A stretch of 64,000 bases of DNA from Lachnospira rogosae (GTDB taxonomy: Bacteria > Bacillota > Clostridia > Lachnospirales > Lachnospiraceae): contig NZ_JBBMER010000003.1 of the NCBI RefSeq assembly GCF_040096455.1, forward strand, positions 186,001-250,000. Direction: 5' to 3'. A program made the translations under genes and the position numbers. The notes beneath the pieces were generated by a model that worked only from the letters and a program-made list of their open reading frames with translations, did not search any database and was not told the origin of the DNA. Positions 1 to 8,401 of the stretch are shown one piece after another (positions within the stretch are counted from its first letter, which is position 1; every line of letters starts with the position of its first letter).

Positions 1-488
1 ATAAGATTTTTGGCTGGATTTGGAGAGAAAGAAATGTAGATACAGGAGTCATTGAATACAATATAGAATTGTCAGATGGAGAAAGGCAATGGTGTAATTC
101 AATAAGTATCGGTGGCATGATTGTAATAGGTATAATTTTGTTTGCACAAACTGGTGAAGAGGATTATTTTGAAGTAATAAGTATGGCTTTTTCTATTTGG
201 ATGGGGTCATATATTTCGATTCAGAAAGTACAGCAAAAGAATACAATTAAAGAGGTGCTGAGGGATTGGAAAACGGTGTTCGAAGTAAGGAGTAAATTAG
301 TGCCTATTACAGGGACAATTTTTATGTTTGTGCTTGTGTGTTTTATAGCACTAAATTATTTTGAACAAGCTAGAATGATATTTGATGAAATGATAATAGG
401 ATTTGCAATTGGAAGTATTTCGTTCTTATTGGGTATTGTTATCAAGAATAAATATCAAAAGAATTCTAGATTTGAAGCTAATAAATAG
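1..488 (+). CDS. Partial membrane protein, 5' end outside window
   Basis: The reading frame is open from base 3 to the stop at 486-488, with no convincing start or ribosome binding site, so this is the C-terminal part of a gene that begins before the window. The visible ~160 residues contain about four hydrophobic segments, the last two around ITGTIFMFVLVCFIAL and IIGFAIGSISFLLGIVI, with a short charged loop between the middle pair and a basic tail. I do not recognise the family. It lies upstream of a Shedu-type nuclease in an AT-rich patch and could belong to the same accessory region. No function is claimed. Confidence 0.6.
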   Translation, partial: KIFGWIWRERNVDTGVIEYNIELSDGERQWCNSISIGGMIVIGIILFAQTGEEDYFEVISMAFSIWMGSYISIQKVQQKNTIKEVLRDWKTVFEVRSKLVPITGTIFMFVLVCFIALNYFEQARMIFDEMIIGFAIGSISFLLGIVIKNKYQKNSRFEANK

Positions 489-776
489 TGTCATGAGTAA
501 TGTTATGTGAAGGAAGGATAGAAAATATCGTTTGGAATTTTAGTAGAAATAATTTGAACATATAATGTATGGAGACTTTGATGCAAAAATTGAATGTGTA
601 GAAAACGATTCAGTGAAGAAAACACTAATCCGATACAATACATATTGCACTTAAATATTTCTTTTTATAGAAACAAATCGTTACACATTGAATGAGTAAC
701 TGATGAAAATAAGACAAAAGAATTGCTAAGACGGTAGAATAGAGATGGAATAATGCAAGAATAGGGAGTATAAGAA

Positions 777-1955
777 ATGTCATCAAAATCAATTAAGGTG
801 GTGTGCGAAGAAAAATGTTTGAATATTATTTATTCGCCTGCAATAAACTTTGATGTAATTGAACAAAATATAAATGACGGAACTTGGATAAAAGGAACTT
901 TTTGGGTAAATAAGACAAACATAGTTGAAATTAATCAGGATGACGAATCAATTTGTTTTACAATTGCAAAAACTAAAGGAAATTACTATTTGCTTGATAG
1001 AGAAGTATTTGGAATTAAGCATAATATTTCAATTGAGAAAAAGTTGAATATCTCAGATAAGTGGTTTATTACATATCCAAAAACTTCAGTGATAAAAAAG
1101 ATAGATGAATTATTGCAAGATGATTTGTGTATAGTGGCTGATGAAAATGGAGAGGAAAATTATTTACCGTCGAGAGCATTTCTTGAGTTGATAGAAGTAT
1201 TTCCAAATTCATATGAGGTAAAAAAATATGTATCTTCTAGAATATCATATTTGCTTTCGACCTATGTCGAGGGCGTATGGAAAAACAAAGAGTCGTATGA
1301 AAGATACTTAGAGAAAAAGGAAGCAAATTTGCCATTATCTTCTTTTCCTAATATTAAGTTAATGGGATATGAAATGTATAAGAAGGCTTATGATGAACTT
1401 GAACTAATGCTTGAAGATTCAATGTCATATTCAGAGAAAGAATGGCAAAGGCGAATTTATGAGATAATTTGTGTATTATACCCCAAGTATATTGCTCGCT
1501 TTAGGGAAATTGAAGTTGGAACAGATGGCCGTCATATGAAAACACCAGATTTTATTTTGGTAGATTCAGCCGGTTTTGTTGATATTTTAGAAATTAAAAA
1601 GCCTGATGGCATTAAAGTTGTTTCAACTACAGAATATAGAAATAATTACGTTGCAAGTAGAGATCTTGAAGGAGCAATAGTTCAAATAGAAAAGTATATA
1701 TACATTCTTAATCATGAAGGAGAAGCAAGGGTAAAAAAGATACAAGATAAGGTGCGAAATCATTTGCCTTCAAATTTTCGCTTAAAGGTAGTTAATCCGC
1801 AAGGGATTTTGTTACTTGGAAGAAGTAATAATTTAACAGATGAGCAATTATTTGATTTTGAAATTATAAAACGTCAGCACAAAAATATTGTAGATATTAT
1901 GACTTATGATGATTTGCTTAAGAGATTTAGAAATATCTTAAATCAAATAAAATAG
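777..1955 (+). CDS. sduA: Shedu-type anti-phage nuclease (DUF4263)
   Basis: This 392-residue protein matches the Shedu defence family, a single-gene anti-phage system whose C-terminal domain is a PD-(D/E)XK nuclease. The nuclease core is visible at 222-310: a W...YP lead-in (223-236), the catalytic pair PDF (D258) and LEIKK (E272, K274), then RNNYVASRDLEGAIVQIEKY (288-307), whose Gln303 is typical of the family. Residues 1-200 form the variable N-terminal region thought to sense infection. GGGAG lies 8 bases before the ATG. It stands alone, with no toxin or antitoxin partner. All visible catalytic residues are intact, so I expect a working gene. Family assignment is by motif recognition, not by a database search. 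Confidence 0.85.
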   Translation: MSSKSIKVVCEEKCLNIIYSPAINFDVIEQNINDGTWIKGTFWVNKTNIVEINQDDESICFTIAKTKGNYYLLDREVFGIKHNISIEKKLNISDKWFITYPKTSVIKKIDELLQDDLCIVADENGEENYLPSRAFLELIEVFPNSYEVKKYVSSRISYLLSTYVEGVWKNKESYERYLEKKEANLPLSSFPNIKLMGYEMYKKAYDELELMLEDSMSYSEKEWQRRIYEIICVLYPKYIARFREIEVGTDGRHMKTPDFILVDSAGFVDILEIKKPDGIKVVSTTEYRNNYVASRDLEGAIVQIEKYIYILNHEGEARVKKIQDKVRNHLPSNFRLKVVNPQGILLLGRSNNLTDEQLFDFEIIKRQHKNIVDIMTYDDLLKRFRNILNQIK

Positions 1956-2084
1956 TAAAGAATATAAGGTAATGATGCATAAAGATGATATAGTTCTGAT
2001 ATGTGTCAGGGTTATATTGTTATTTGGGAAAATGTGAACGTATTATAAAGATAATAGATGAATTTATTGAGTAGTACATATTGG

Positions 2085-2141
2085 TGCAACTAGGTGATTG
2101 CAAAGCGGGAGTCATAACCCGCTACCGCATTATGAAAGGTA
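2085..2141 (+). other. Three-hairpin, tRNA-like cluster
   Basis: Three short hairpins follow each other: TGCA(2085-2088)/TGCA(2099-2102), AGCGGG(2104-2109)/CCCGCT(2118-2123) around the loop AGTCATAA, and TACC(2123-2126)/GGTA(2138-2141). The middle loop contains CAT in a tRNA-Met-like setting and the first has a D-arm look. However, no acceptor stem or T-loop GGTTC motif is present. It may be a decayed tRNA or a leader structure for the small gene at 2157. Confidence 0.25.
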
Positions 2142-2156
2142 GGTGCATATCTAATA

Positions 2157-2462
2157 ATGGAAACATTTAGAATGGCTGGTGATAATAACCGGTTGTATTT
2201 TAAAAACTACGAGAGAAGACCTGATGATGAAGAGTTTGCAGAGGTTATGAAAATTCTTAAAGAAGAAGGTGCAATTATTAGTGATAAATATATAGCACCA
2301 GATTGTGATTGGTATCAGAATTGCACTATTGGAGAAGGTGTCTTTGATATTCTTTATTCGATTGATGGAGATGGAACTTTTCTCTATACAGAAAGTGGCA
2401 AAACGCTAGAAGTATTAGAACGCTTATTTGCGAACAACCATAATAAGAATACAACTGAATAA
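2157..2462 (+). CDS. Small acidic orphan protein
   Basis: A 101-residue reading frame with an ATG start and only a weak upstream AGGT. The sequence is acidic, with one Cys pair (DCDWYQNC, about residues 49-56), no membrane segment and no domain I know. Its tail (ANNHNKNTTE) runs into the sequence where the helicase homology downstream is broken, so its own 3' end may also have been changed by that rearrangement. Its size and acidity would suit an immunity or antitoxin-type protein, but that is only a guess. Coding status is likely rather than certain. Confidence 0.5.
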   Translation: METFRMAGDNNRLYFKNYERRPDDEEFAEVMKILKEEGAIISDKYIAPDCDWYQNCTIGEGVFDILYSIDGDGTFLYTESGKTLEVLERLFANNHNKNTTE

Positions 2463-2511
2463 CAACCCTATCAGAAAAAATATCAAAAACCTTCCCATCA
2501 CACCCTTGACA

Positions 2512-4743
2512 CGAAGGGGAACAGGTAAGACTTATGCTTCTGCATTTGCAATGAGAGAACTTGGATTTAAAAAAGTTTTATTTTTAGTTCATAGAGGACA
2601 GCTTGCAAGACAGACTAAGAAATCTTATGAGAAGGTGTTTGCAAAATCTGTTTCTATGGGTTTGGTTGGTGCAGGTTATCATGAATATGAAGCGGATTAT
2701 GTATTTGCTACTGTTCAGACGTTAAATAGGGATGAACATTTGCTTCAATATGATAAAAATGCATTTGACTGTATTATTTTTGATGAAGCACATCATGTAA
2801 CTGCTGATACATATCAGAAGATTATGAAACATTTTACGCCTAAGTTGTGGCTTGGAATGACAGCAACTCCTGATAAGCGGGATGATAATATTGCAGGTAG
2901 AAATGTTTATGAGTTGTTCAATTATAAGATTGCATATGAGATACGTTTACAACAGGCCATGGAAGAAAACTTGTTGTGCCCATTTCATTATTTTGGAATT
3001 ACTGATTTGTCTGTAGTTGGAGATGTTAAAGAAAATCATGATTTTAGTATGCTTACAAGCGATGAACGTGTAAGGCATATAATCCAGCAGGTAAATTATT
3101 ATGGATATAGTGGAGAAAAAGTTAAAGGTCTTATATTTTGTAGCAGTATCAAAGAAACACAGGAATTATCACATAAATTTAATAATATAGTTAATCCAGA
3201 CACAGGAAAATATTTTCGTACGATAGCGTTGAATGGTGATGCAACGGAACAGGAAAGACAGAATGCATTTGAGAGACTTGCAATGGATGAGAATGAGGAA
3301 AATATTAATAAGAAGCCGTTAGACTATATATTTTCTGTAGAAATATTGAATGAAGGTGTTGACATTGTAGAGGTTAATCAGGTTATTATGCTTAGACCGA
3401 CACAATCGCCGATAATATTTATACAGCAGTTGGGACGAGGACTTAGAAAGGCCGATGGAAAAGAGTATGTTGTTATTCTTGATTTTATTGGTAATTATTA
3501 TAATAATTTCATGATTCCAATAGCACTGTCAGGGGATAGAACTTACAATAAAGATAATATACGTAGATACATAATGGAAGGTGGAAGGGTTATTCCAGGT
3601 GCATCTACAGTGCATTTTGATGAAATAAGTAAGAAAAGAATATTTGCATCTGTTGATAATGCTAATTTTAGTGATATTAAACTGATAAAAGAAAATTACA
3701 CAAATCTTAAGAATAAATTAGGAAGAATACCACATTTACGGGATTTTGATGATTATGGAGAAATGGATGTTGCCCGTATTTTTGATAATAATAGTCTGGG
3801 TTCGTATTATAAGTTTTTAGTTAAATATGAGAAGGATTATAAGCTTCGTCTTTCACAGGAAGAAGAAAAGATAGTCGAATTTATTTCCAAGAAACTGGCA
3901 AATGGTAAGAGAATTCAAGAATTACAATTACTTAAGAGAATGCTTATGTATGCAAAAGGATTGTCCAAATGTGGATTATTTTCAAGCCTTTCACAGGATA
4001 TGTTGACTTATGGTAAATCAATTAGCAAGGAACAGAAGGAAAATATTATAAATGTTATGACTAATGAATTTCCGGCAGGATCTGGTAAGAAAACATATGC
4101 ACAGTGTGTTTTTATAGAAAAGGAAGGCAATGATTATAAGCCAACAAAAACATTTCTTGAAATGCTATCAAATAAAGATTTTTATAATATTATTAAAGAA
4201 CTTGTTGATTTTGGAATAAGTAGATATGAGAGAGATTATAAACAAAGTTATGATGTAACAGATTTTGTCCTTTATCAAAAATATACGTATGAGGACGTAT
4301 GTCGTCTGCTTAATTGGGAACAGAATGAAGTTCCATTAAATATTGGTGGTTATAAATATGATAAGAAAACAAAGACATTTCCAGTATTTATTAATTATGA
4401 TAAATCGGATGATATTAGTGACACAACAAAATATGAGGATCATTTTGAACAAGGATTTAGGGATCGATTGATAGCAATATCAAAATCGGGAAGGAGTCTG
4501 CAATCTGAGGATGTACAGAATTTTCTTAAGGCTAAAGAGAGAGGAATTAGAGTAGAACTTTTTGTGCGAAAGAATAAGGACGATAAGATTTCTAAGGAAT
4601 TTTATTATCTTGGACATATGACGGCTAGTGGAAATACTAAGGAATTTACAATGCCAAATACACAGAAAACAGCGGTTGAGATAGAATGGATACTTGATGT
4701 TCCAGTGCGTGAAGATATATATGAGTATATTGTAAATTCATAA
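2512..4743 (+). pseudogene. 5'-truncated superfamily II helicase (DUF3427 type)
   Basis: From base 2518 the sequence encodes a DEAD/DEAH-like SF2 helicase: Walker A GTGKT, DEAH, motif III TAT, then FSVEILNEGVD and QQLGRGLRK (motifs V and VI), followed by ~400 residues like the DUF3427 C-terminal region. Family members usually have a phospholipase D-like nuclease domain and a Q-type region before Walker A, about 250 residues more. Here homology begins abruptly at Walker A. The frame can be extended upstream only to a TTG at 2428 inside the preceding gene, through ~30 residues with no helicase character, and the first in-frame ATG lies after Walker A. I read this as a deletion or recombination junction near 2512-2518, leaving a broken gene. 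A shortened product from a non-ATG start cannot be excluded. Confidence 0.7.
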
Positions 4744-4767
4744 ATATTATGTATATGTCAAAAGTAT

Positions 4768-4802
4768 AAAAAGTCGTGTGTGCTTGCAGAAAAAGACTTT
4801 TT
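4768..4802 (+). terminator. Probable rho-independent terminator
   Basis: AAAAAGTC (4768-4775) can pair with GACTTTTT (4795-4802), which ends in a T-run, just after the helicase stop codon. The loop is long, so the hairpin is only moderately strong. Confidence 0.45.
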
Positions 4803-4888
4803 TACTTGATTTATTGCATTAAATCACGATATTAAAAGAAAGAAGGAAAGTGAGATAATTAATTTAATAATTGTCACACAAGAATTAT

Positions 4889-5290
4889 ATGAAAACAGTT
4901 AAAGTAGTTGCAGCAGTAATAAAAGAAGTTAATGATAATGGGGAGCCAATTATATTCGCAACGCAGCGCGGGTATGGAGAATTCAAGGATGGCTGGGAAT
5001 TTCCAGGAGGAAAAATAGAGGCAGGAGAGACACCACAGGAAGCATTAAAACGAGAAATTATGGAAGAATTAGATACAAAAGTTAAAATTGGAAATTTAAT
5101 AGATACAATTGAATATGATTATCCCAATTTTCACCTTTTAATGGATTGTTTTTGGTGTGAGATAGTAAGCGGAGAATTGAAGTTAAAGGAACATGAAAAT
5201 GCAAAATGGCTGACTAAGGAGCATCTTGATGAGGTTGAATGGCTGCCGGCAGATGTTATTTTGATTGATAAGATAAGAATGAATATGTAG
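4889..5290 (+). CDS. NUDIX hydrolase, MutT-like nucleotide pyrophosphohydrolase
   Basis: A 133-residue protein with a complete NUDIX box, GGKIEAGETPQEALKREI followed by MEELD (G-x5-E-x7-REUXEE). The WEFPGGKIE lead-in and KTVKVVAAVI start are typical of (deoxy)nucleoside triphosphate pyrophosphohydrolases that clean 8-oxo-dGTP or similar nucleotides. A TTG at 4871 is also in frame, but family N-termini begin at MKTVKVV, so I chose the ATG at 4889. The purine-rich AAGGAAAG at 4843-4850 is far from either start. It sits 146 bases after the truncated helicase, beyond a weak terminator. Helicase and NUDIX genes may once have formed one module; that link is inference. Confidence 0.8.
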   Translation: MKTVKVVAAVIKEVNDNGEPIIFATQRGYGEFKDGWEFPGGKIEAGETPQEALKREIMEELDTKVKIGNLIDTIEYDYPNFHLLMDCFWCEIVSGELKLKEHENAKWLTKEHLDEVEWLPADVILIDKIRMNM

Positions 5291-5544
5291 GAGAATTTAT
5301 ACGGAACATTTGATAAGAATGATATTAAAATAAAATTTGTATTTAATATCCAGTAAAAAGGAGTTCCCGATCTTCATAAACGGGGAGTTACTATAAGAAT
5401 TTACAACATCAATTTACATATTCAGCTATTGAAAAATTTTTTCGGGGGGGTACAATAATAGCGGATATTTACAGGAATTTCTAATGATGAATATCTGAAC
5501 TACTAATTTACAGAAAGAATAAGTGAGAATCTTACATTTTAACT

Positions 5545-5625
5545 GGCTGAATATATAGTGTTAATCAGGCTGTTGATATAGTGTTAATCAGGTGGTTGAT
5601 ATAGTATTAATCAGGCAGTTGAATA
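5545..5625 (+). repeat. 23-bp tandem repeat array before surface-protein gene
   Basis: Units start at 5545, 5568 and 5591 with an exact 23-bp period and a partial fourth at 5614. The core is ATATAGTGTTAATCAGG with small changes. The array ends about 30 bases before the gene at 5659. The rest of the 5291-5658 gap holds a short hairpin (GTTCCCG 5363-5369 with CGGGGA 5381-5386) and a run of seven G near 5445; no gene is seen there. The repeats could be operator sites. Confidence 0.7.
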
Positions 5626-5658
5626 AAAGGTATCCGCTTATAGAAGGAGGAAATGTGT

Positions 5659-8151
5659 ATGAAAAGACAATTTATAAAGAAGCTGGCAACAGTGACAGTT
5701 TCTGCCGCAATGCTTGCTGCCTTGTTTAGTGGTGGCATAAATGCAGATATCAGGACAGCACAGGCACAGGAAACAAATGTAGCTGCCGCATCAGAACAGT
5801 TTGATACAACAGCACCTGTAGTCGAAAGTATTTCGATTGATAAACAGGGACAGAATGTAGGAGATGATGACACATTTAAGATTACAATCAAGGCTTATGA
5901 TTCTGAATCAGGTATTCAGGATGTAAGGATGATTTTAGAATCAGAAGGTGATGTCTATTTATTGGATGAATATTCATATGCCAATGGCAGATTACAGTTT
6001 AATGAAGCGGCTAACAGTTATGAGTGTACAGTAAAGATTGCTGATACTACACTTGTTGATGGAAAGGTCTTCATCGGCAATATTACAGTAACAGATAAAG
6101 CAGGAAATACATGTTCGCCAGTGATTTCAAGCACACCAGATGTATTAAATGTAACAGCTTCATCAGCTTTATACTGGGTAAATATAACTCGTAGTGATAA
6201 CGAGAAACCAGTGGTTACATCTGTTGAGTTAAAGGAAAATGGACAGACAGTAAAACCGGGAGATACACTTCATGTTACAATAGGTGCAACTGATAATTAC
6301 GCTTTACAAGACACTTGTTATGTGCAATTTCAAGTTAATGTAGCTGAAAGGAATAACTCACATTCTATATATCTGCAATGGGATTCTGCTAATGGCTGTT
6401 ATATAGGTTCATGGGAGCTCCCAGATGATATTGTACCTGGTGAGTGGTATGTTAATTATATAGGAGTGAAAGATGTAACTGGTAACCTTGCGGAGAAAAA
6501 TTCAGCAATGGATTGTAAGGTAACAGTACAGAATGACAATTATGTAGTAAATGAAAAAAATGCACCAAAGTTTAACAGTATTTCTATGGATAAGGCAGGT
6601 CAGACACTCACCGCAGGAGATCAGGTGAAATTCACAGTGGATGTTACTGATGATACAGGTGTAGCCTCTGTGAAAATGGTATTAAAAAACGTAAATTCTG
6701 AATTGTCTTCTAAAGATGATGTAGACTGCTATATGCAGAATGTTGAAGGAACAAGCAAATACGAATATACATATACTATTACAGAAAACGATTATCCATG
6801 TGAATGGTATGTTTCAAGTATAGAGGCTCGTGATGTATATAATAATATGTTGTATACATCTACTGAAAGACAAACAAGTGGAAGAGAACTTCCATTAATG
6901 TATGATTATTATTTCAATGTAACACAAAATGGTACATTTGTTCAGCCAAATGTAAATGTTATGTTCAGTTATATTAACGCAGATATGGAATGGGAAATCA
7001 AAACAATAGAAGTTCCACGAAGAACTAAGCTAAGTAAGGCATTAGAGAAGTTTGATACCGGTGTTAAATTTGATGATGCAAAAATCACAGGCTGGACAAT
7101 GGTTGGCTATCCAGATTCAGATACTATAGTTAGTAATAATACAACGTTTTTGGCAAATTATAATACCAATATCGTAGAAAAATATGTGTATTCATATTCG
7201 CCAGATGTTGGTTCAAAGTGTTTATATAAAGAAACATCATTTGTTAAAAAAGGACAGAAGATTGAACTTCCAACAGTAATTCCTGGAGTTAAGAATGTAA
7301 AGTGGATTAAAACTGAAGAATTAGATGAACTTATAAAGAATGGATATATCATTAATACAGATACTGGAAGTTATTATTTCGAGGCAGATGCGGAAATAGA
7401 CGATTCTGTTCCACCTACTGATGATAACAATGGTAGTACCGGTGGTAACAATAATCAGACAACAACTGATGGAAACAAAGGCAACAATGAAGGAACTAAG
7501 TTATCATCTGATAAGATACAGGAAGCTGTAGCAGCAATTACTACTGCCAAGGCTGGAGATACTTATACAGTTGATATGTCAGATGCAACAGTTGCACCAA
7601 AGGATGTGTTAGAAGCAGCCAAGGGTAAGGATGTTGATATTGTTCTTGATATGAATGGTTATAAATGGACTATCAATGGTAATAATATTCAGGCTGATAA
7701 TCTTAAGGATATTAACCTTTCGGTAGATACAGACTCTGATGCAATACCAGATGATGTTATATCAGAGCTTGCTGGCAATAATCCAGTTAAGCAGATTTCA
7801 CTTGCGTATAGTGGAGATTTTGGATTCAAGGCAAGTCTTACATACAATATAGGAAGTGAATATGCTGGCAAATATGGCAATCTCTATTATTATGACAGCA
7901 CAGGCAGAATGATATTCCAGAATGCAGGTGCAATAGATGCAGATGGTAACATATCTCTTAACTTTAGTCACGCATCTGAATATGCAGTTGTAATAGCAGA
8001 TTATGCTGTAACAACAGATAATGCTGATAATACAGCAACAGGCGGCATAGCAACAGGAGACAGCACACCTATAGCATTGTATGCTGTTCTGTGTGTGATG
8101 GCAATTGCATTAGCAGGTATTGCTGCTGTAACAAGAAAGAAGAATGTATAA
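5659..8151 (+). CDS. Secreted multi-domain surface protein with C-terminal anchor
   Basis: An 830-residue exported protein. The signal peptide (MKRQFIKK, then a hydrophobic stretch to about residue 33) is followed by three Ig-like repeats, each opening with a variant of APVVESISIDKQGQ and carrying DxSGI or DNYAL turns. Next come an InlB/Flg_new-like segment (about 435-580), a Thr/Asn/Gly-rich linker, a small C-terminal domain, and a TGDSTP motif with a membrane helix and RKKNV tail. This layout is that of a cell-wall-anchored protein, but the LP of a standard LPXTG signal is missing. AGGAGG at 5645-5650 is too close to the ATG at 5653 and well placed for the one at 5659. The ligand is unknown; the Ig repeats suggest adhesion or carbohydrate binding. 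Confidence 0.75.
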   Translation: MKRQFIKKLATVTVSAAMLAALFSGGINADIRTAQAQETNVAAASEQFDTTAPVVESISIDKQGQNVGDDDTFKITIKAYDSESGIQDVRMILESEGDVYLLDEYSYANGRLQFNEAANSYECTVKIADTTLVDGKVFIGNITVTDKAGNTCSPVISSTPDVLNVTASSALYWVNITRSDNEKPVVTSVELKENGQTVKPGDTLHVTIGATDNYALQDTCYVQFQVNVAERNNSHSIYLQWDSANGCYIGSWELPDDIVPGEWYVNYIGVKDVTGNLAEKNSAMDCKVTVQNDNYVVNEKNAPKFNSISMDKAGQTLTAGDQVKFTVDVTDDTGVASVKMVLKNVNSELSSKDDVDCYMQNVEGTSKYEYTYTITENDYPCEWYVSSIEARDVYNNMLYTSTERQTSGRELPLMYDYYFNVTQNGTFVQPNVNVMFSYINADMEWEIKTIEVPRRTKLSKALEKFDTGVKFDDAKITGWTMVGYPDSDTIVSNNTTFLANYNTNIVEKYVYSYSPDVGSKCLYKETSFVKKGQKIELPTVIPGVKNVKWIKTEELDELIKNGYIINTDTGSYYFEADAEIDDSVPPTDDNNGSTGGNNNQTTTDGNKGNNEGTKLSSDKIQEAVAAITTAKAGDTYTVDMSDATVAPKDVLEAAKGKDVDIVLDMNGYKWTINGNNIQADNLKDINLSVDTDSDAIPDDVISELAGNNPVKQISLAYSGDFGFKASLTYNIGSEYAGKYGNLYYYDSTGRMIFQNAGAIDADGNISLNFSHASEYAVVIADYAVTTDNADNTATGGIATGDSTPIALYAVLCVMAIALAGIAAVTRKKNV

Positions 8152-8264
8152 AGTAAAGAGGTTATTTATCTTATTGTTATAATCAGACAAATGGCAGATA
8201 GTATCTAAAGTCATTGATGAGGATAATAAGATTAGTAATAAGTAGAAACTAAAGATAATTAATC

Positions 8265-8298
8265 ATACCCGGCTTCATATTGTTGTGGAGCCGGGTAT
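8265..8298 (+). terminator. GC-rich hairpin after surface-protein gene
   Basis: ATACCCGGCT (8265-8274) pairs perfectly with AGCCGGGTAT (8289-8298), 10 bp, around a 14-nt loop. It has no strong T-run, so it may be a processing or stabilising structure rather than a simple terminator. Confidence 0.5.
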
Positions 8299-8331
8299 AT
8301 CTGTATATTAAGGATAAATATAAAAGAATAA

Positions 8332-8391
8332 AGCAGAGGAATGAAATAGGTGTGGAAACAAACATTTCCACACCTATTTCATTCCTCTGCT
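8332..8391. terminator. Perfect 27-bp hairpin between convergent genes
   Basis: Bases 8332-8358 are exactly complementary to 8365-8391, with a 6-base loop. It lies between the convergent surface-protein and chemoreceptor genes. On the minus strand it is followed by a T-rich stretch (TTATTCTTTTATATTT), so it most likely terminates the chemoreceptor transcript. Confidence 0.7.
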
Positions 8392-8401
8392 ATATATAAA
8401 A

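Noticed and set aside
2085..2141. Functional tRNA-Met
   Set aside because: No acceptor stem, no T-loop consensus, and an 8-base anticodon loop.
2428..2517. N-terminal 30 residues of the helicase frame as real coding sequence
   Set aside because: No helicase or other homology, TTG start inside the preceding gene, and no ribosome site.
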